Numbered from the stretch's first letter, positions 1 to 6,092 are shown. The stretch is 14,120 bases of DNA from Flavipsychrobacter sp. (GCA_021156265.1 JAJNBR010000105.1:1-14120); one strand, 5' to 3'. Made by a program: numbers and translations. Notes: a model not told the origin generated them from the sequence alone.

Positions 1-567
1 TCCCCCGGCCTTGTAAGCTCCGAAGCTCATGACTTGTTTTGGCATGACGACCGCTCCGGCTATCAGCTAACTCTTTCTTACCTGCGCAATATAAAATGGC
101 TGCAACTGGGAGGCGCCATTGAGTATGGCAGGTTCGACCCGGCTGATGAAAGAAAGATCTATACCGATAATAAAGGCATTAGTTTTTACGAACGCCGCAT
201 AGTAGCCGACCCATACTGGACTGTCAGCCTTTTAGGCAATTACCGTTTTAGCTTAAGGAAATGGTCGTTTTATGCAGGGCTTGCAGCAGGCCATATCTTT
301 CGCCGTGGTGGCGCAGAATTTCGCACAAGCGGCAACTCCCAGCTCAGCGATCAAACATACACGGTTAATGGATTGATTTTGGGTGCACAGGCCGGAATCG
401 TGTATAGTTTGTCTCAGCGTATTGCTATATCGGCCGACTTTATGGCCCGCAATAGCTATTTTGATCGGGGCATATATATACCTCTTTCAAACGAACCAAA
501 CGGGGCAAACCCTTACGACCGCTTGCGTTTACACAATTTTGGCATCGGTGTGCATTACAGGTTTTAA
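1..567 (+). CDS. Outer-membrane beta-barrel protein, 5'-truncated by the window edge
   Basis: The frame is open from base 1 and ends at TAA 565-567, so the true start lies outside. Comparison with the paralog at 622-1287 suggests that the signal peptide and roughly 25-30 residues are missing. The 188 visible residues alternate polar and hydrophobic/aromatic positions, as in small 8-10 strand outer-membrane barrels, and end in ...HYRF, a C-terminal aromatic of the kind recognised by the BAM complex. Both paralogs share the block RNIKWLQ.GG.IEYG, an RRI.A.PYW block and an AAGHI block. No catalytic motif is visible. I infer a structural or porin-like outer-membrane protein of unknown substrate. 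It is followed 54 nt later by its paralog on the same strand, so co-transcription is plausible. I saw no terminator between them. Confidence 0.8.
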   Translation, partial: SPGLVSSEAHDLFWHDDRSGYQLTLSYLRNIKWLQLGGAIEYGRFDPADERKIYTDNKGISFYERRIVADPYWTVSLLGNYRFSLRKWSFYAGLAAGHIFRRGGAEFRTSGNSQLSDQTYTVNGLILGAQAGIVYSLSQRIAISADFMARNSYFDRGIYIPLSNEPNGANPYDRLRLHNFGIGVHYRF

Positions 568-621
568 TTGCGAGATAAAAAAGCGGTAACTTAATGCTAC
601 CACAACCAACCAAACCCTTTT

Positions 622-1287
622 ATGAAAAAACTAACGCTTATCCTCTTAACCCTTCTGTCTTATTCTTCCTTTGCACAGAAGAACGAGCTGGTGTTCTCTC
701 CGGGCTTTGTGTACTATAAAGTACATTCATCTTATCTCCCCAGTCCTGATTTTTATAGTACCGGTCACCAACTGGCATTTTATTACGCACGCAATATAAA
801 ATGGCTGCAGGTTGGCGGCGGTATTGAATACGGGAAACTCAACCATGCAGACGAGTACGAGTATCACCCCGGCATTAACATGTACGTGGCCAGGCGCATC
901 ATCGCGGCAAAACCATATTGGGCCGGCAACCTGCAGGCCAGTTATCGCCATACTACAAACAAGTGGGCATTGCATGTGGGTCCTGCCGCCGGGCATATAA
1001 GATGCTCCGCCGGCGAAGAGTATGGCTTCAAAAACAATGGCGATGTCTACATGAATGATGGAGCCTACTACAAAAAAAGAGGATGGTACATAGGCGGGCA
1101 GGCTGGTGCAAGCTACGAGCTGCTGCCCCACCTGGCCGTATCTGCCGAGCTTACGGCCCGCTACGCTGATCTTAAAAGGCCGCAACCATGGAATGGTCCC
1201 GGCCCCCATCCTGGTTATTTACTTTACATCTGGCACAACCGTTTAAACCTGTACAACTTTGCACTGGGCGTGCGGTATGTCTTCTAA
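622..1287 (+). CDS. Outer-membrane beta-barrel protein, tandem paralog of the preceding gene
   Basis: This 221-residue protein starts with a clean signal peptide (charged MKK, a Leu-rich core, cleavage predicted after residue 18 in SSFA|Q). That makes ATG 622 the natural start, although no Shine-Dalgarno sequence precedes it. The mature part is rich in Tyr, Trp and Gly in alternating patterns and ends in RYVF, typical of a small outer-membrane barrel. It aligns over its whole visible length with the gene at 1-567, including the RNIKWLQ block, the PYW block and the LxLxNFxxGVxY end. A 20-bp stretch is identical between the two (85-104 and 790-809). The function is unknown. An OmpW- or porin-like structural role is inferred from the fold pattern only. 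Confidence 0.85.
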   Translation: MKKLTLILLTLLSYSSFAQKNELVFSPGFVYYKVHSSYLPSPDFYSTGHQLAFYYARNIKWLQVGGGIEYGKLNHADEYEYHPGINMYVARRIIAAKPYWAGNLQASYRHTTNKWALHVGPAAGHIRCSAGEEYGFKNNGDVYMNDGAYYKKRGWYIGGQAGASYELLPHLAVSAELTARYADLKRPQPWNGPGPHPGYLLYIWHNRLNLYNFALGVRYVF

Positions 1288-1294
1288 ATGTCAT

Positions 1295-1316
1295 TTAACC
1301 GGTTAACATATTAACC
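1295..1316. promoter_or_regulatory. Candidate operator: 12-bp palindrome plus a third half-site
   Basis: TTAACCGGTTAA at 1295-1306 is a perfect 12-bp inverted repeat. A further TTAACC half-site follows at 1311-1316. It lies in the 93-nt gap between the second barrel gene and the exported protein at 1381, where a regulator of the latter could bind. There is no T-tract, so it does not look like a terminator. Chance occurrence cannot be excluded. Confidence 0.3.
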
Positions 1317-1380
1317 TCACAGTTCACCTCCCTGTCGGCATCAACTTTGTGTTCTATGTATAGGCTAATGCCTTTACATT

Positions 1381-2109
1381 ATGACCAGCAAACCCATCAG
1401 CACCATGAGCATCTACCTGACGGTGGTTCTTATTCTTCTTTCAACTGCACTTGCCCGCGCGGCTCAGTATCGGCTGGCCACACTCGATGGTAAAACATGT
1501 GCGATTGCCATAGAGGAAAATCTTCCTGCGTTGACGATGATCCTCAGCAGCAATGGTGATACAATAGTCGTAAACGGCTTTACCGGCATTGAAGAAGCGA
1601 GCGTAATAAATGACCGTTTTTTGCTGGTAAAGTATTCGCAAAAGGAAGGCGAAGGTATCCATCGTCGCAATGTCATTTTAGTAGCAGTAAAAAACGATAA
1701 GCTCATCGAGAGCCTGCACATCACTTCCGATTATTGGTTTAGCGCAGGTACCCACAACAAGCTCATCGACGCACCGGAACCGTTCAATGATTCAGCCGAA
1801 TACCATGTAAGCTTGAATTTTTCATCGCCGGAAAAAAAGGACCAGGCACTTCAGCTGCACATAACAGACTATCAAAGATCCAACCGGTCCATCAGCAGGA
1901 ATTACGCTTCTGCTTTTGATGTTGATCTCAAATTCAATAAAGCCACCGGCGTTTTTTACACCGCTTCAAAACGCATGAAAGGAAAGCACAACATCCCCAA
2001 CCCGCCGAAATTCAACGAGCTGCTGAAAGGCCCGGCCGCAGATGTAGTGACCATCGACCTGCGCGATAAAAGCTATATCTATATTAACAAGAAATGGTAC
2101 CTGTTCTAA
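1381..2109 (+). CDS. Exported protein of unknown function (242 aa)
   Basis: I do not recognise a family. The N-terminus carries a hydrophobic signal segment ending ...STALARA|AQ, so the product is probably periplasmic or outer-membrane associated. Two starts are possible: ATG 1381, which puts eight extra residues before the hydrophobic core, and ATG 1405 (MSIYLTVV...), which gives a shorter signal peptide. I keep 1381 because its Lys supplies the positive n-region. The mature protein (about 215 residues) is mixed beta-rich sequence with no obvious motif. It ends in a cluster of beta-like segments (DVVTIDLRDK, YIYINKKWYLF). No lipobox Cys, repeat or second membrane segment is present. The neighbours are envelope proteins, which fits an envelope role, but nothing shows what it does. 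Confidence 0.65.
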   Translation: MTSKPISTMSIYLTVVLILLSTALARAAQYRLATLDGKTCAIAIEENLPALTMILSSNGDTIVVNGFTGIEEASVINDRFLLVKYSQKEGEGIHRRNVILVAVKNDKLIESLHITSDYWFSAGTHNKLIDAPEPFNDSAEYHVSLNFSSPEKKDQALQLHITDYQRSNRSISRNYASAFDVDLKFNKATGVFYTASKRMKGKHNIPNPPKFNELLKGPAADVVTIDLRDKSYIYINKKWYLF

Positions 2110-2195
2110 TACCGTATTCACCCCTATCATACCAACCACCCCAACCCCATCAATGGAACAGTTTTTGCAGAGCTTGAATTACCAGAACGGAATTT

Positions 2196-2471
2196 ATGAA
2201 TATCAATCGTTTAATGGAGGATCTCGACAGGCTGGATTTTCAACTCGAACCGCACCTGATAGGCCTGAGGCTCATTATCCTGAACGCTATCAACGAGCTC
2301 AACAGGCACCGCCCTTCCAGTCCGCAATACTGCAGCCGGCTCATACGCACCCTGCAGGATATCTACAAGCAAATACCGCCCACCAGCAACGACTGCGATG
2401 TACACGAATTCAACGTGCTGAAAGCGCAGGTATACGACAGCCTGGGACAGGCCAGCCACATGGCAGCATAA
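2196..2471 (+). CDS. Small helical protein of unknown function (91 aa)
   Basis: The frame has an in-frame stop at 2175-2177, so ATG 2196 is the first available start; an internal ATG at 2214 is the alternative. The product is predicted cytosolic and mainly alpha-helical: heptad-like hydrophobic spacing in MEDLDRLDFQLEPHLIGLRL, then LIRTLQDIYKQI, and a second helical part, FNVLKAQVYDSLGQA. There is no signal peptide and no recognisable motif. A longer overlapping frame from 2153 gives Gln/Ser/Pro-rich sequence that runs into the antisense of the next gene, so I prefer this one. The stop lies only 2 nt from the stop of the convergent DUF1697 gene. The function is unknown. Confidence 0.6.
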   Translation: MNINRLMEDLDRLDFQLEPHLIGLRLIILNAINELNRHRPSSPQYCSRLIRTLQDIYKQIPPTSNDCDVHEFNVLKAQVYDSLGQASHMAA

Positions 2472-2473
2472 AT

Positions 2474-3016
2474 TTATTTGTCGAACAGATCAAGGATCTT
2501 ATGGAGCGTAGTTTGATTGCGCCCCGTAGCTTTCTGTTTCAGCTTGCGCTCAATAAACATATTGCTGAAAAGCGATTTGGCGCCGTCTTTCACCACCAGT
2601 GCATACACATCGCGTCCCGAAATTTTAAATGTATCCACGTCATTGCTCAACCCTTCCAGGGCTCTCTTCAGGTCGGCTGTGGGAGCATCGGAAAGGAAGG
2701 TAATATATAACGCGAGGCTTTTGCTGAGGTTCGCTTTTTTGAACGGGTTATTGCTGAGTATCTCTTGAAGTTCTGACCTTGTTCTCAAAAACACCTCCAC
2801 CTCGTACCCAAGTTCTTTGAAAAGCTGTTTTTCGATCTTAGCCGTGAGCTTTGCCGCGTCTTTCTCTTTGGCGTCAAACAACACGTTGCCGCTTTGTATA
2901 AAGGTGCGCACGTTGCTGATGCCGGGCATTTCCATCATCCTGCGCAGGTCTTCCATCTTGATGAGCTTTTGGCCGCTCACATTAATAGCCCTTAAGAAGG
3001 CAACATACTCTTCCAT
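2474..3016 (-). CDS. DUF1697 family protein
   Basis: This 180-residue protein matches the DUF1697 family from its N-terminal signature: YVAFLRAINVSGQK at residues 4-17 (family pattern like LLRGINVGG), then a helix MEDLRRMME, then VRTFIQSGNVLF at 36-47 (family pattern RTYIQSGNVVF). The length is usual for the family. It is a cytosolic protein whose biochemical role has not been established to my knowledge, so no function is assigned. It converges on the 91-residue gene with a 2-nt gap and lies 67 nt downstream of another minus-strand gene that appears to have its own terminator, so it is probably transcribed alone. ATG 3016 is chosen because the family begins within a few residues of this motif. 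Confidence 0.9.
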   Translation of the reverse strand: MEEYVAFLRAINVSGQKLIKMEDLRRMMEMPGISNVRTFIQSGNVLFDAKEKDAAKLTAKIEKQLFKELGYEVEVFLRTRSELQEILSNNPFKKANLSKSLALYITFLSDAPTADLKRALEGLSNDVDTFKISGRDVYALVVKDGAKSLFSNMFIERKLKQKATGRNQTTLHKILDLFDK

Positions 3017-3023
3017 AACGGGC

Positions 3024-3056
3024 TAAAAATAAAAAAAGTTGCATTGGCGCCTGCAA
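3024..3056 (-). promoter_or_regulatory. Possible Bacteroidota-type promoter for the DUF1697 gene
   Basis: Read on the minus strand, TTG (3056-3054) is followed after 22 nt by TATTTTTA (3031-3024), seven of eight bases of TAnnTTTG. The start codon is at 3016, so transcription would begin almost at the ATG and the mRNA would be close to leaderless. The T-rich tract also belongs to the terminator of the upstream gene, so the match may be accidental. Confidence 0.3.
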
Positions 3057-3057
3057 C
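3031..3057 (-). terminator. Intrinsic terminator of the 3084-3434 gene
   Basis: On the minus strand, GTTGCA (3057-3052) pairs with TGCAAC (3043-3038) around an 8-nt loop, GGCGCCAA. It is followed directly by seven T (3037-3031) and more T-rich sequence. It sits 27 nt past the stop codon of the upstream minus-strand gene. Confidence 0.6.
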
Positions 3058-3083
3058 TGATACACACAGCTGCTCTTCAACTG

Positions 3084-3434
3084 TCAGAACCGGTAATGTA
3101 TCTGCCTTTCTACAGCATAGCTGCGAATGTCTTTGAATACTTCGAACTTGTCGGTAAGATGCGGATGGCTCAGCTTCGCCATGATGATCACTTCATACTC
3201 TTCTTCGCGGCGGGACCCTTTGCTGGTAAAAATGCCGCCGTTCAGTTTGTTGATCTTGTGATTCCGGTAATCATTGATGAGCTCATCACGCCTTTGAGAG
3301 GGGCAGACGAACAATGCCTCGATGTTGCCAACGCCGCCATAGTTGTTGCCTACCAGGTACTGGAAATGGTTCTTTACCTCAATGGCTTTAGACAAAGTAA
3401 AGCCCTGAGTCTCGTGGTGATTCGTACGAGTCAT
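3084..3434 (-). CDS. Hypothetical cytosolic protein (116 aa)
   Basis: I do not recognise the family. The product has no signal peptide or membrane segment. It is mixed alpha/beta and charged, with a plausible order: an initial helix (SKAIEVKNHFQYLVG), a Gly/Asn-rich turn, FVCPSQRRDELINDYRNH, then an acidic/basic SRREEEYEVIIMAKLSHPHL strand-helix region, ending in YRF. Reasons to call it real on this strand are protein-like composition and a terminator just downstream at 3031-3057. The competing plus-strand frame (3039-3449) has the composition of a reverse-complement shadow. It is the first gene of the minus-strand pair and diverges from the small membrane protein at 3619 across a 184-nt gap in which I could not find a convincing promoter for either side. 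Confidence 0.6.
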   Translation of the reverse strand: MTRTNHHETQGFTLSKAIEVKNHFQYLVGNNYGGVGNIEALFVCPSQRRDELINDYRNHKINKLNGGIFTSKGSRREEEYEVIIMAKLSHPHLTDKFEVFKDIRSYAVERQIHYRF

Positions 3435-3618
3435 AGGAAATGCATTTAACTGGTGAAAAAAGTTCCGGCGGTCTGCTGTCGTTCAGCGGTGCCCCCGTTG
3501 GCTGTATAACTGTAAACACTGTGCCTGAAAGCTTGCCAAGAGTGCGTAAGAAGCTATTTTTCAAATAGTTGCACTGGCACAGTTTTTAAAACTTGTAGGC
3601 AAATAAAATCTAGATGTT

Positions 3619-3918
3619 ATGAAAAAGTCGATTGAAGGAGTTACGTATAGGCTGGCATTTCTGATCATGACCATGATGGCCTCTGTTTACAGTTTTGCGC
3701 AGGACGCTGTGGATGTAACGGTAGACAAGACGTCAACAACAACAACCACAACAGAATGGTATACTGAGCCGTGGGTATGGATAGTAGGTGGAGCGCTGTT
3801 ATTCATTCTGCTGCTGGGCGCTATACTGGGCAGCGGTAGCCGTTCGCGCAGTACCACCGGTGATACCCGTGTGCACCGCACCACCATTACCAGGCAGGAT
3901 GATGTTTACGACGCATAG
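3619..3918 (+). CDS. Small exported single-span membrane protein (99 aa)
   Basis: The layout is clear from the sequence: a signal-like segment at residues 1-27 (cleavage likely in YSFA|QD), then a short Asp/Val and Thr-rich linker (TSTTTTTTE at 38-46, encoded by an ACA-like triplet run around 3734-3753). Next come an aromatic entry YTEPWVW and one transmembrane helix at about 52-71 (IVGGALLFILLLGAILG). A polar tail rich in Ser, Arg and Thr follows, ending DDVYDA. If the signal is cleaved, the Arg-rich tail (SRSRS) would face the cytoplasm. Small Bacteroidota proteins with this plan are familiar, but I know of no assigned function. A strong terminator hairpin follows 27 nt after the stop. Confidence 0.75.
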   Translation: MKKSIEGVTYRLAFLIMTMMASVYSFAQDAVDVTVDKTSTTTTTTEWYTEPWVWIVGGALLFILLLGAILGSGSRSRSTTGDTRVHRTTITRQDDVYDA

Positions 3919-3945
3919 TATTGAGTAGTTTTAAATGTTGGCAGC

Positions 3946-3973
3946 GGGCGCGTTTCATAGAAACGCGCCCTTT
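3946..3973 (+). terminator. Intrinsic terminator after the small membrane protein
   Basis: GGGCGCGTTTC (3946-3956) and GAAACGCGCCC (3960-3970) form a perfect 11-bp stem around a 3-nt loop, followed by TTT. It lies 27 nt past the stop at 3918. Confidence 0.8.
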
Positions 3974-3999
3974 GCTTGCACGTTTCCTCAAGTATCTGC

Positions 4000-4029
4000 A
4001 AAAAAATACTCCCCTCAAATTGAGGGGAG
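4000..4029 (-). terminator. Intrinsic terminator on the minus strand
   Basis: CTCCCCTCAA (4009-4018) and TTGAGGGGAG (4020-4029) are inverted repeats. On the minus strand the hairpin is followed by TA and then seven T (4006-4000). The only minus-strand gene that could read into it is the 70-residue gene ending at 4235, which implies a 3' UTR of about 205 nt. Confidence 0.65.
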
Positions 4030-4030
4030 C

Positions 4031-4234
4031 TAATCAACCACCATCTACCTCACTCGTCACTTTCTTTATTCTAATTCGTTTCAAACCCTTCCTGTACTAT
4101 GTGTTTAAAAAAATATGCCCCTCGGACCCTTATCCAGTGAGGCTTTCAGAAACAAGGCAATACGTTTTCCGCACTTGCGGCCATTACACATCAACGGTAA
4201 ATTTTTCTACACAATGCAGCATCGGGCGTGGTTT
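4031..4234. other. Intergenic region with no recognised gene
   Basis: The full gene-free stretch is 3919-4234 and holds the two terminators described separately. The rest (4031-4234) has only a short CCGC/GCGG inverted repeat near 4170 and no credible coding frame. If the minus-strand terminator at 4000-4029 is the true end of the 4235-4447 transcript, this stretch is its long 3' UTR and could hold a 3'-derived small RNA. That is inference only. Confidence 0.4.
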
Positions 4235-4447
4235 TTAGCGGCGCGGCACGCGGCGGCGAACGTCTTTCACTAACTCCATTGCTTTTATGTGGGCTTCTCT
4301 TGCCGAATCGGCCGGTATCATCGCATAGATCAAATGCCCGTTTTTGTCATGCTCAAAGTTCACATGGTCAGTTTCGTGCGGCGGCAAAGACAATTCATGG
4401 CAGGCCAACACCTCATTTTTCAAAAACACAACTTTAAAAATCGCCAT
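4235..4447 (-). CDS. Small hypothetical protein (70 aa)
   Basis: This short frame is supported by a strong Shine-Dalgarno sequence (AAGGAG, 4457-4452) four bases before its ATG, rare in this window. The product is cytosolic, with an N-terminal beta-like segment (MAIFKVVFLKNEVL), a His/Cys-containing middle (ACHELSLPPHETDHVNFEHD), a strand (GHLIYAMIPA), an amphipathic helix (AREAHIKAMELVKDV) and a basic end (RRRVPRR). Cys and several His in the middle could in principle bind a metal, but the spacing does not match a motif I know. The basic tail could contact nucleic acid. The function is unknown. Confidence 0.6.
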   Translation of the reverse strand: MAIFKVVFLKNEVLACHELSLPPHETDHVNFEHDKNGHLIYAMIPADSAREAHIKAMELVKDVRRRVPRR

Positions 4448-4451
4448 CTCT

Positions 4452-4457
4452 CTCCTT
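4452..4457 (-). promoter_or_regulatory. Shine-Dalgarno sequence AAGGAG
   Basis: AAGGAG on the minus strand lies 4 nt from the ATG at 4447-4445. Most starts in this window lack such a match, as is usual in Bacteroidota, so this one helps decide that the small gene is real and where it starts. Confidence 0.6.
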
Positions 4458-4601
4458 GTTTAATGAAACAGTAACTACCTATGCTATAAACAAAAACTAT
4501 GCACCCGATGAGTCACCCAAACATGAGCTTACAAAACATATAACCATGTATCAACCACTTAAAAATGCCGTGTTTATTTACTATGTTTTTTTAACAAGTT
4601 G

Positions 4602-4635
4602 TTGCGCGAGCCTATTAGCATGCGTTTTATATTTG
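4602..4635 (+). promoter_or_regulatory. Possible Bacteroidota-type promoter for the 4657 gene
   Basis: TATATTTG at 4628-4635 matches TAnnTTTG exactly. TTG at 4602-4604 is the nearest -33 candidate, but the 23-nt spacing is a little longer than the usual 19-21. The predicted start of transcription is about 10-15 nt before ATG 4657. Confidence 0.45.
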
Positions 4636-4656
4636 ATATAGCAAACCCCATATCAC

Positions 4657-4908
4657 ATGATACGTTACTATGAATTTGAGAGTTCCGTCCAGTCCGCAGC
4701 AACTGCCGACTTCGACGCATGGAAGCACTTGCTTCCCGCTATCCCAATAGCTTTCCGTGTTCGCTTTCTCTATGTACTGCGCAGGCACTTCCACCTTCCC
4801 GATGCTTTTGACATTGTGATGAGCAGCCAAAGCCTTACTGATGAGCGGTTTGAAGATTTTCTGAGAAACGCTACTCAAAGTCATCCGTATCTCTACTGTA
4901 AGGAATAG
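4657..4908 (+). CDS. Small hypothetical protein upstream of a GNAT gene (83 aa)
   Basis: I do not recognise the family. The product is cytosolic, rich in aromatic residues and His, with a probable helix WKHLLPAIPIAFRVRFLYVLRRHFH at residues 22-46 and an acidic C-terminal half (LTDERFEDFLRNATQ) ending in CKE. A TAnnTTTG box lies 22 nt before the ATG, and the acetyltransferase gene follows 22 nt after the stop, so the two are probably one transcription unit. The order small gene then GNAT gene recalls acetyltransferase toxin-antitoxin pairs, but I see no ribbon-helix-helix pattern here, so that reading is weak. Confidence 0.5.
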   Translation: MIRYYEFESSVQSAATADFDAWKHLLPAIPIAFRVRFLYVLRRHFHLPDAFDIVMSSQSLTDERFEDFLRNATQSHPYLYCKE

Positions 4909-4930
4909 TTTTTGAAAACCCGCATTATAT

Positions 4931-5353
4931 ATGCGTTTCAGGGAAGCACAGATCGAAGATATAGACGGCATGCACCATGTGCGCTGTGCAGTGCTCGAGA
5001 ACAAATTGCCATCGCCTGCAGCCATACCCATGGCCGACTATGTGATGATGCTGCACAACGGCTTTGGCTGGGTATGTGAGCGTTACGGGCGGATAACAGG
5101 CTTTACCATTGTAGATATGCCGAAGAAAAATCTCTGGGCGTTGTTCGTGCATCCGGGTTTCGAGCGCCAGGGCATTGGCCGCAATCTGCACCGGCTGATG
5201 ATAGAAACCTGCCTGCAGCAGGACCTTGACATGCTTTGGCTCTGCACCGCCCCAAACACCCGCGCCGAAAGTTTTTACAGGCGCGCCGGCTGGCTGGACA
5301 AAGGCCCCTTGCCCAATGGCGAGGTAAAGCTGGAGTATTGGTTTTCGAAGTAA
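4931..5353 (+). CDS. GNAT family N-acetyltransferase
   Basis: This 140-residue protein has the usual length of a single-domain GNAT enzyme, which moves an acetyl group from acetyl-CoA to an amine. It starts MRFREAQIEDIDGMHHVR, the standard first strand and helix. Motif A is clear: LFVHPGFERQGIGRNL at residues 71-86 with the pyrophosphate-binding RQGIGR at 79-84. Motif B follows, with NTRAESFYRRAGW at 109-121 (the N..A..FY...G pattern with the common catalytic or structural Tyr). The substrate cannot be deduced. ATG 4931 is the start that gives a complete first strand. It lies inside a CGCAT/ATGCG inverted repeat (4921-4935). It probably shares a transcript with the 83-residue gene 22 nt upstream. 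Confidence 0.88.
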   Translation: MRFREAQIEDIDGMHHVRCAVLENKLPSPAAIPMADYVMMLHNGFGWVCERYGRITGFTIVDMPKKNLWALFVHPGFERQGIGRNLHRLMIETCLQQDLDMLWLCTAPNTRAESFYRRAGWLDKGPLPNGEVKLEYWFSK

Positions 5354-5388
5354 TTTGATATATATTACAATACGAAATCACATTACTC

Positions 5389-6087
5389 ATGCGCAAGCTG
5401 CTGCCTCTGGCTTGTTTATTATCCTGCACCTTCTCTGCACGCGCACAGGATGCCGTGGCAAATCCGCTGTTCAATACGTTCAAGCAGGCTTCCGTACAGG
5501 GAGAGGGCAATGCCAGTAGTGTAGCAGTCATCAAGGCAGCCATCGGCACTTTCGGCGTCAACAACGTATTCCGCTACCTGACCACCGATAATGTGGAGCG
5601 CAAGTACATCATTCGCCTGCGCACGGATGAAACGGTAGTTGTAACTTTTGATGAGTTGAAAAAGGCAGCCACGGCCTCGGGCTTTGGCGAAAAGAACACC
5701 GACCTGCTCTCGCACGACATCAGGAAATACGCCGAGCTCTGCTTTGCAGTGATGGCCAAAAAGCTGCAACAGCAAAACCCGCGATACAACTATATCTCCG
5801 CCATCAGCGATATCAACGATGGGTTTGGAATAGCGGAGGCTGCGGCCCTGCTGGGCTTAAAGCTCAAAGGCCTGAAGCCCTGCACCACAGACAACCTGTC
5901 GCACTACAACCACATCATTGTTTGCAACCCCTACCATGTGGCCTATGCCAATACGGGCTATTACGATGAGTTGAAGAACCAGGCCGGCGTCGCTGCGCTC
6001 GACGACTTCAGGCAAAACCATTTTGGCGGCAAATGCGCCCTGCGTCGCTGCGCCATTACCGAGGCATTCCGGGTGGACGAGTACTAA
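5389..6087 (+). CDS. Exported papain-fold-like protein with Ser in place of the catalytic Cys
   Basis: A signal peptide is clear (MRKLLPLACLL..., cleavage near ARA|QD at residue 19), so the 232-residue product is periplasmic or surface-exposed. At residues 36-48 the sequence VQGEGNASSVAVI resembles the N-terminal active-site helix of papain/calpain-type (C1/C2) peptidases, where Gln, then Cys six residues later, form the oxyanion hole and nucleophile. Here Gln37 is kept but position 43 is Ser (codon AGT at 5515-5517). A candidate catalytic His is His183 in NPYHVAYAN, with Asn188 after it. The family link is my inference from motif spacing. If right, the protein is either a pseudo-peptidase or uses Ser. 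It follows the GNAT gene by 35 nt and ends at a bidirectional terminator. Confidence 0.75.
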   Translation: MRKLLPLACLLSCTFSARAQDAVANPLFNTFKQASVQGEGNASSVAVIKAAIGTFGVNNVFRYLTTDNVERKYIIRLRTDETVVVTFDELKKAATASGFGEKNTDLLSHDIRKYAELCFAVMAKKLQQQNPRYNYISAISDINDGFGIAEAAALLGLKLKGLKPCTTDNLSHYNHIIVCNPYHVAYANTGYYDELKNQAGVAALDDFRQNHFGGKCALRRCAITEAFRVDEY

Positions 6088-6092
6088 AATAA

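Noticed and set aside
2153..2710. 185-residue plus-strand frame
   Set aside because: It covers the 91-residue gene in another frame and then runs antisense through most of the DUF1697 gene; composition is Gln/Pro/Arg-rich and has no domain.
3039..3449. 136-residue plus-strand frame opposite the 116-residue gene
   Set aside because: The minus frame has more natural protein composition and a terminator placed correctly after it; the plus frame reads like a reverse-complement shadow.
3571..3595. Sigma-54 promoter before the small membrane protein (TGGCAC at 3575-3580)
   Set aside because: The -24 half matches but the required GC at -12 is missing (TTAAA instead of TTGCA-like).
3921..4238. 105-residue plus-strand frame
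   Set aside because: It runs through two terminator hairpins and has no protein-like pattern.
4456..4641. 61-residue plus-strand frame ending in a hydrophobic stretch
   Set aside because: No supporting start signal; it crosses the Shine-Dalgarno of the divergent gene and ends over the promoter of the 4657 gene, and the hydrophobic end comes from T-rich non-coding DNA.
4657..5353. Acetyltransferase toxin-antitoxin module
   Set aside because: The upstream 83-residue protein shows no ribbon-helix-helix or other antitoxin pattern, and the GNAT has no tRNA-acetylating toxin features I can recognise; kept only as a low-confidence observation.
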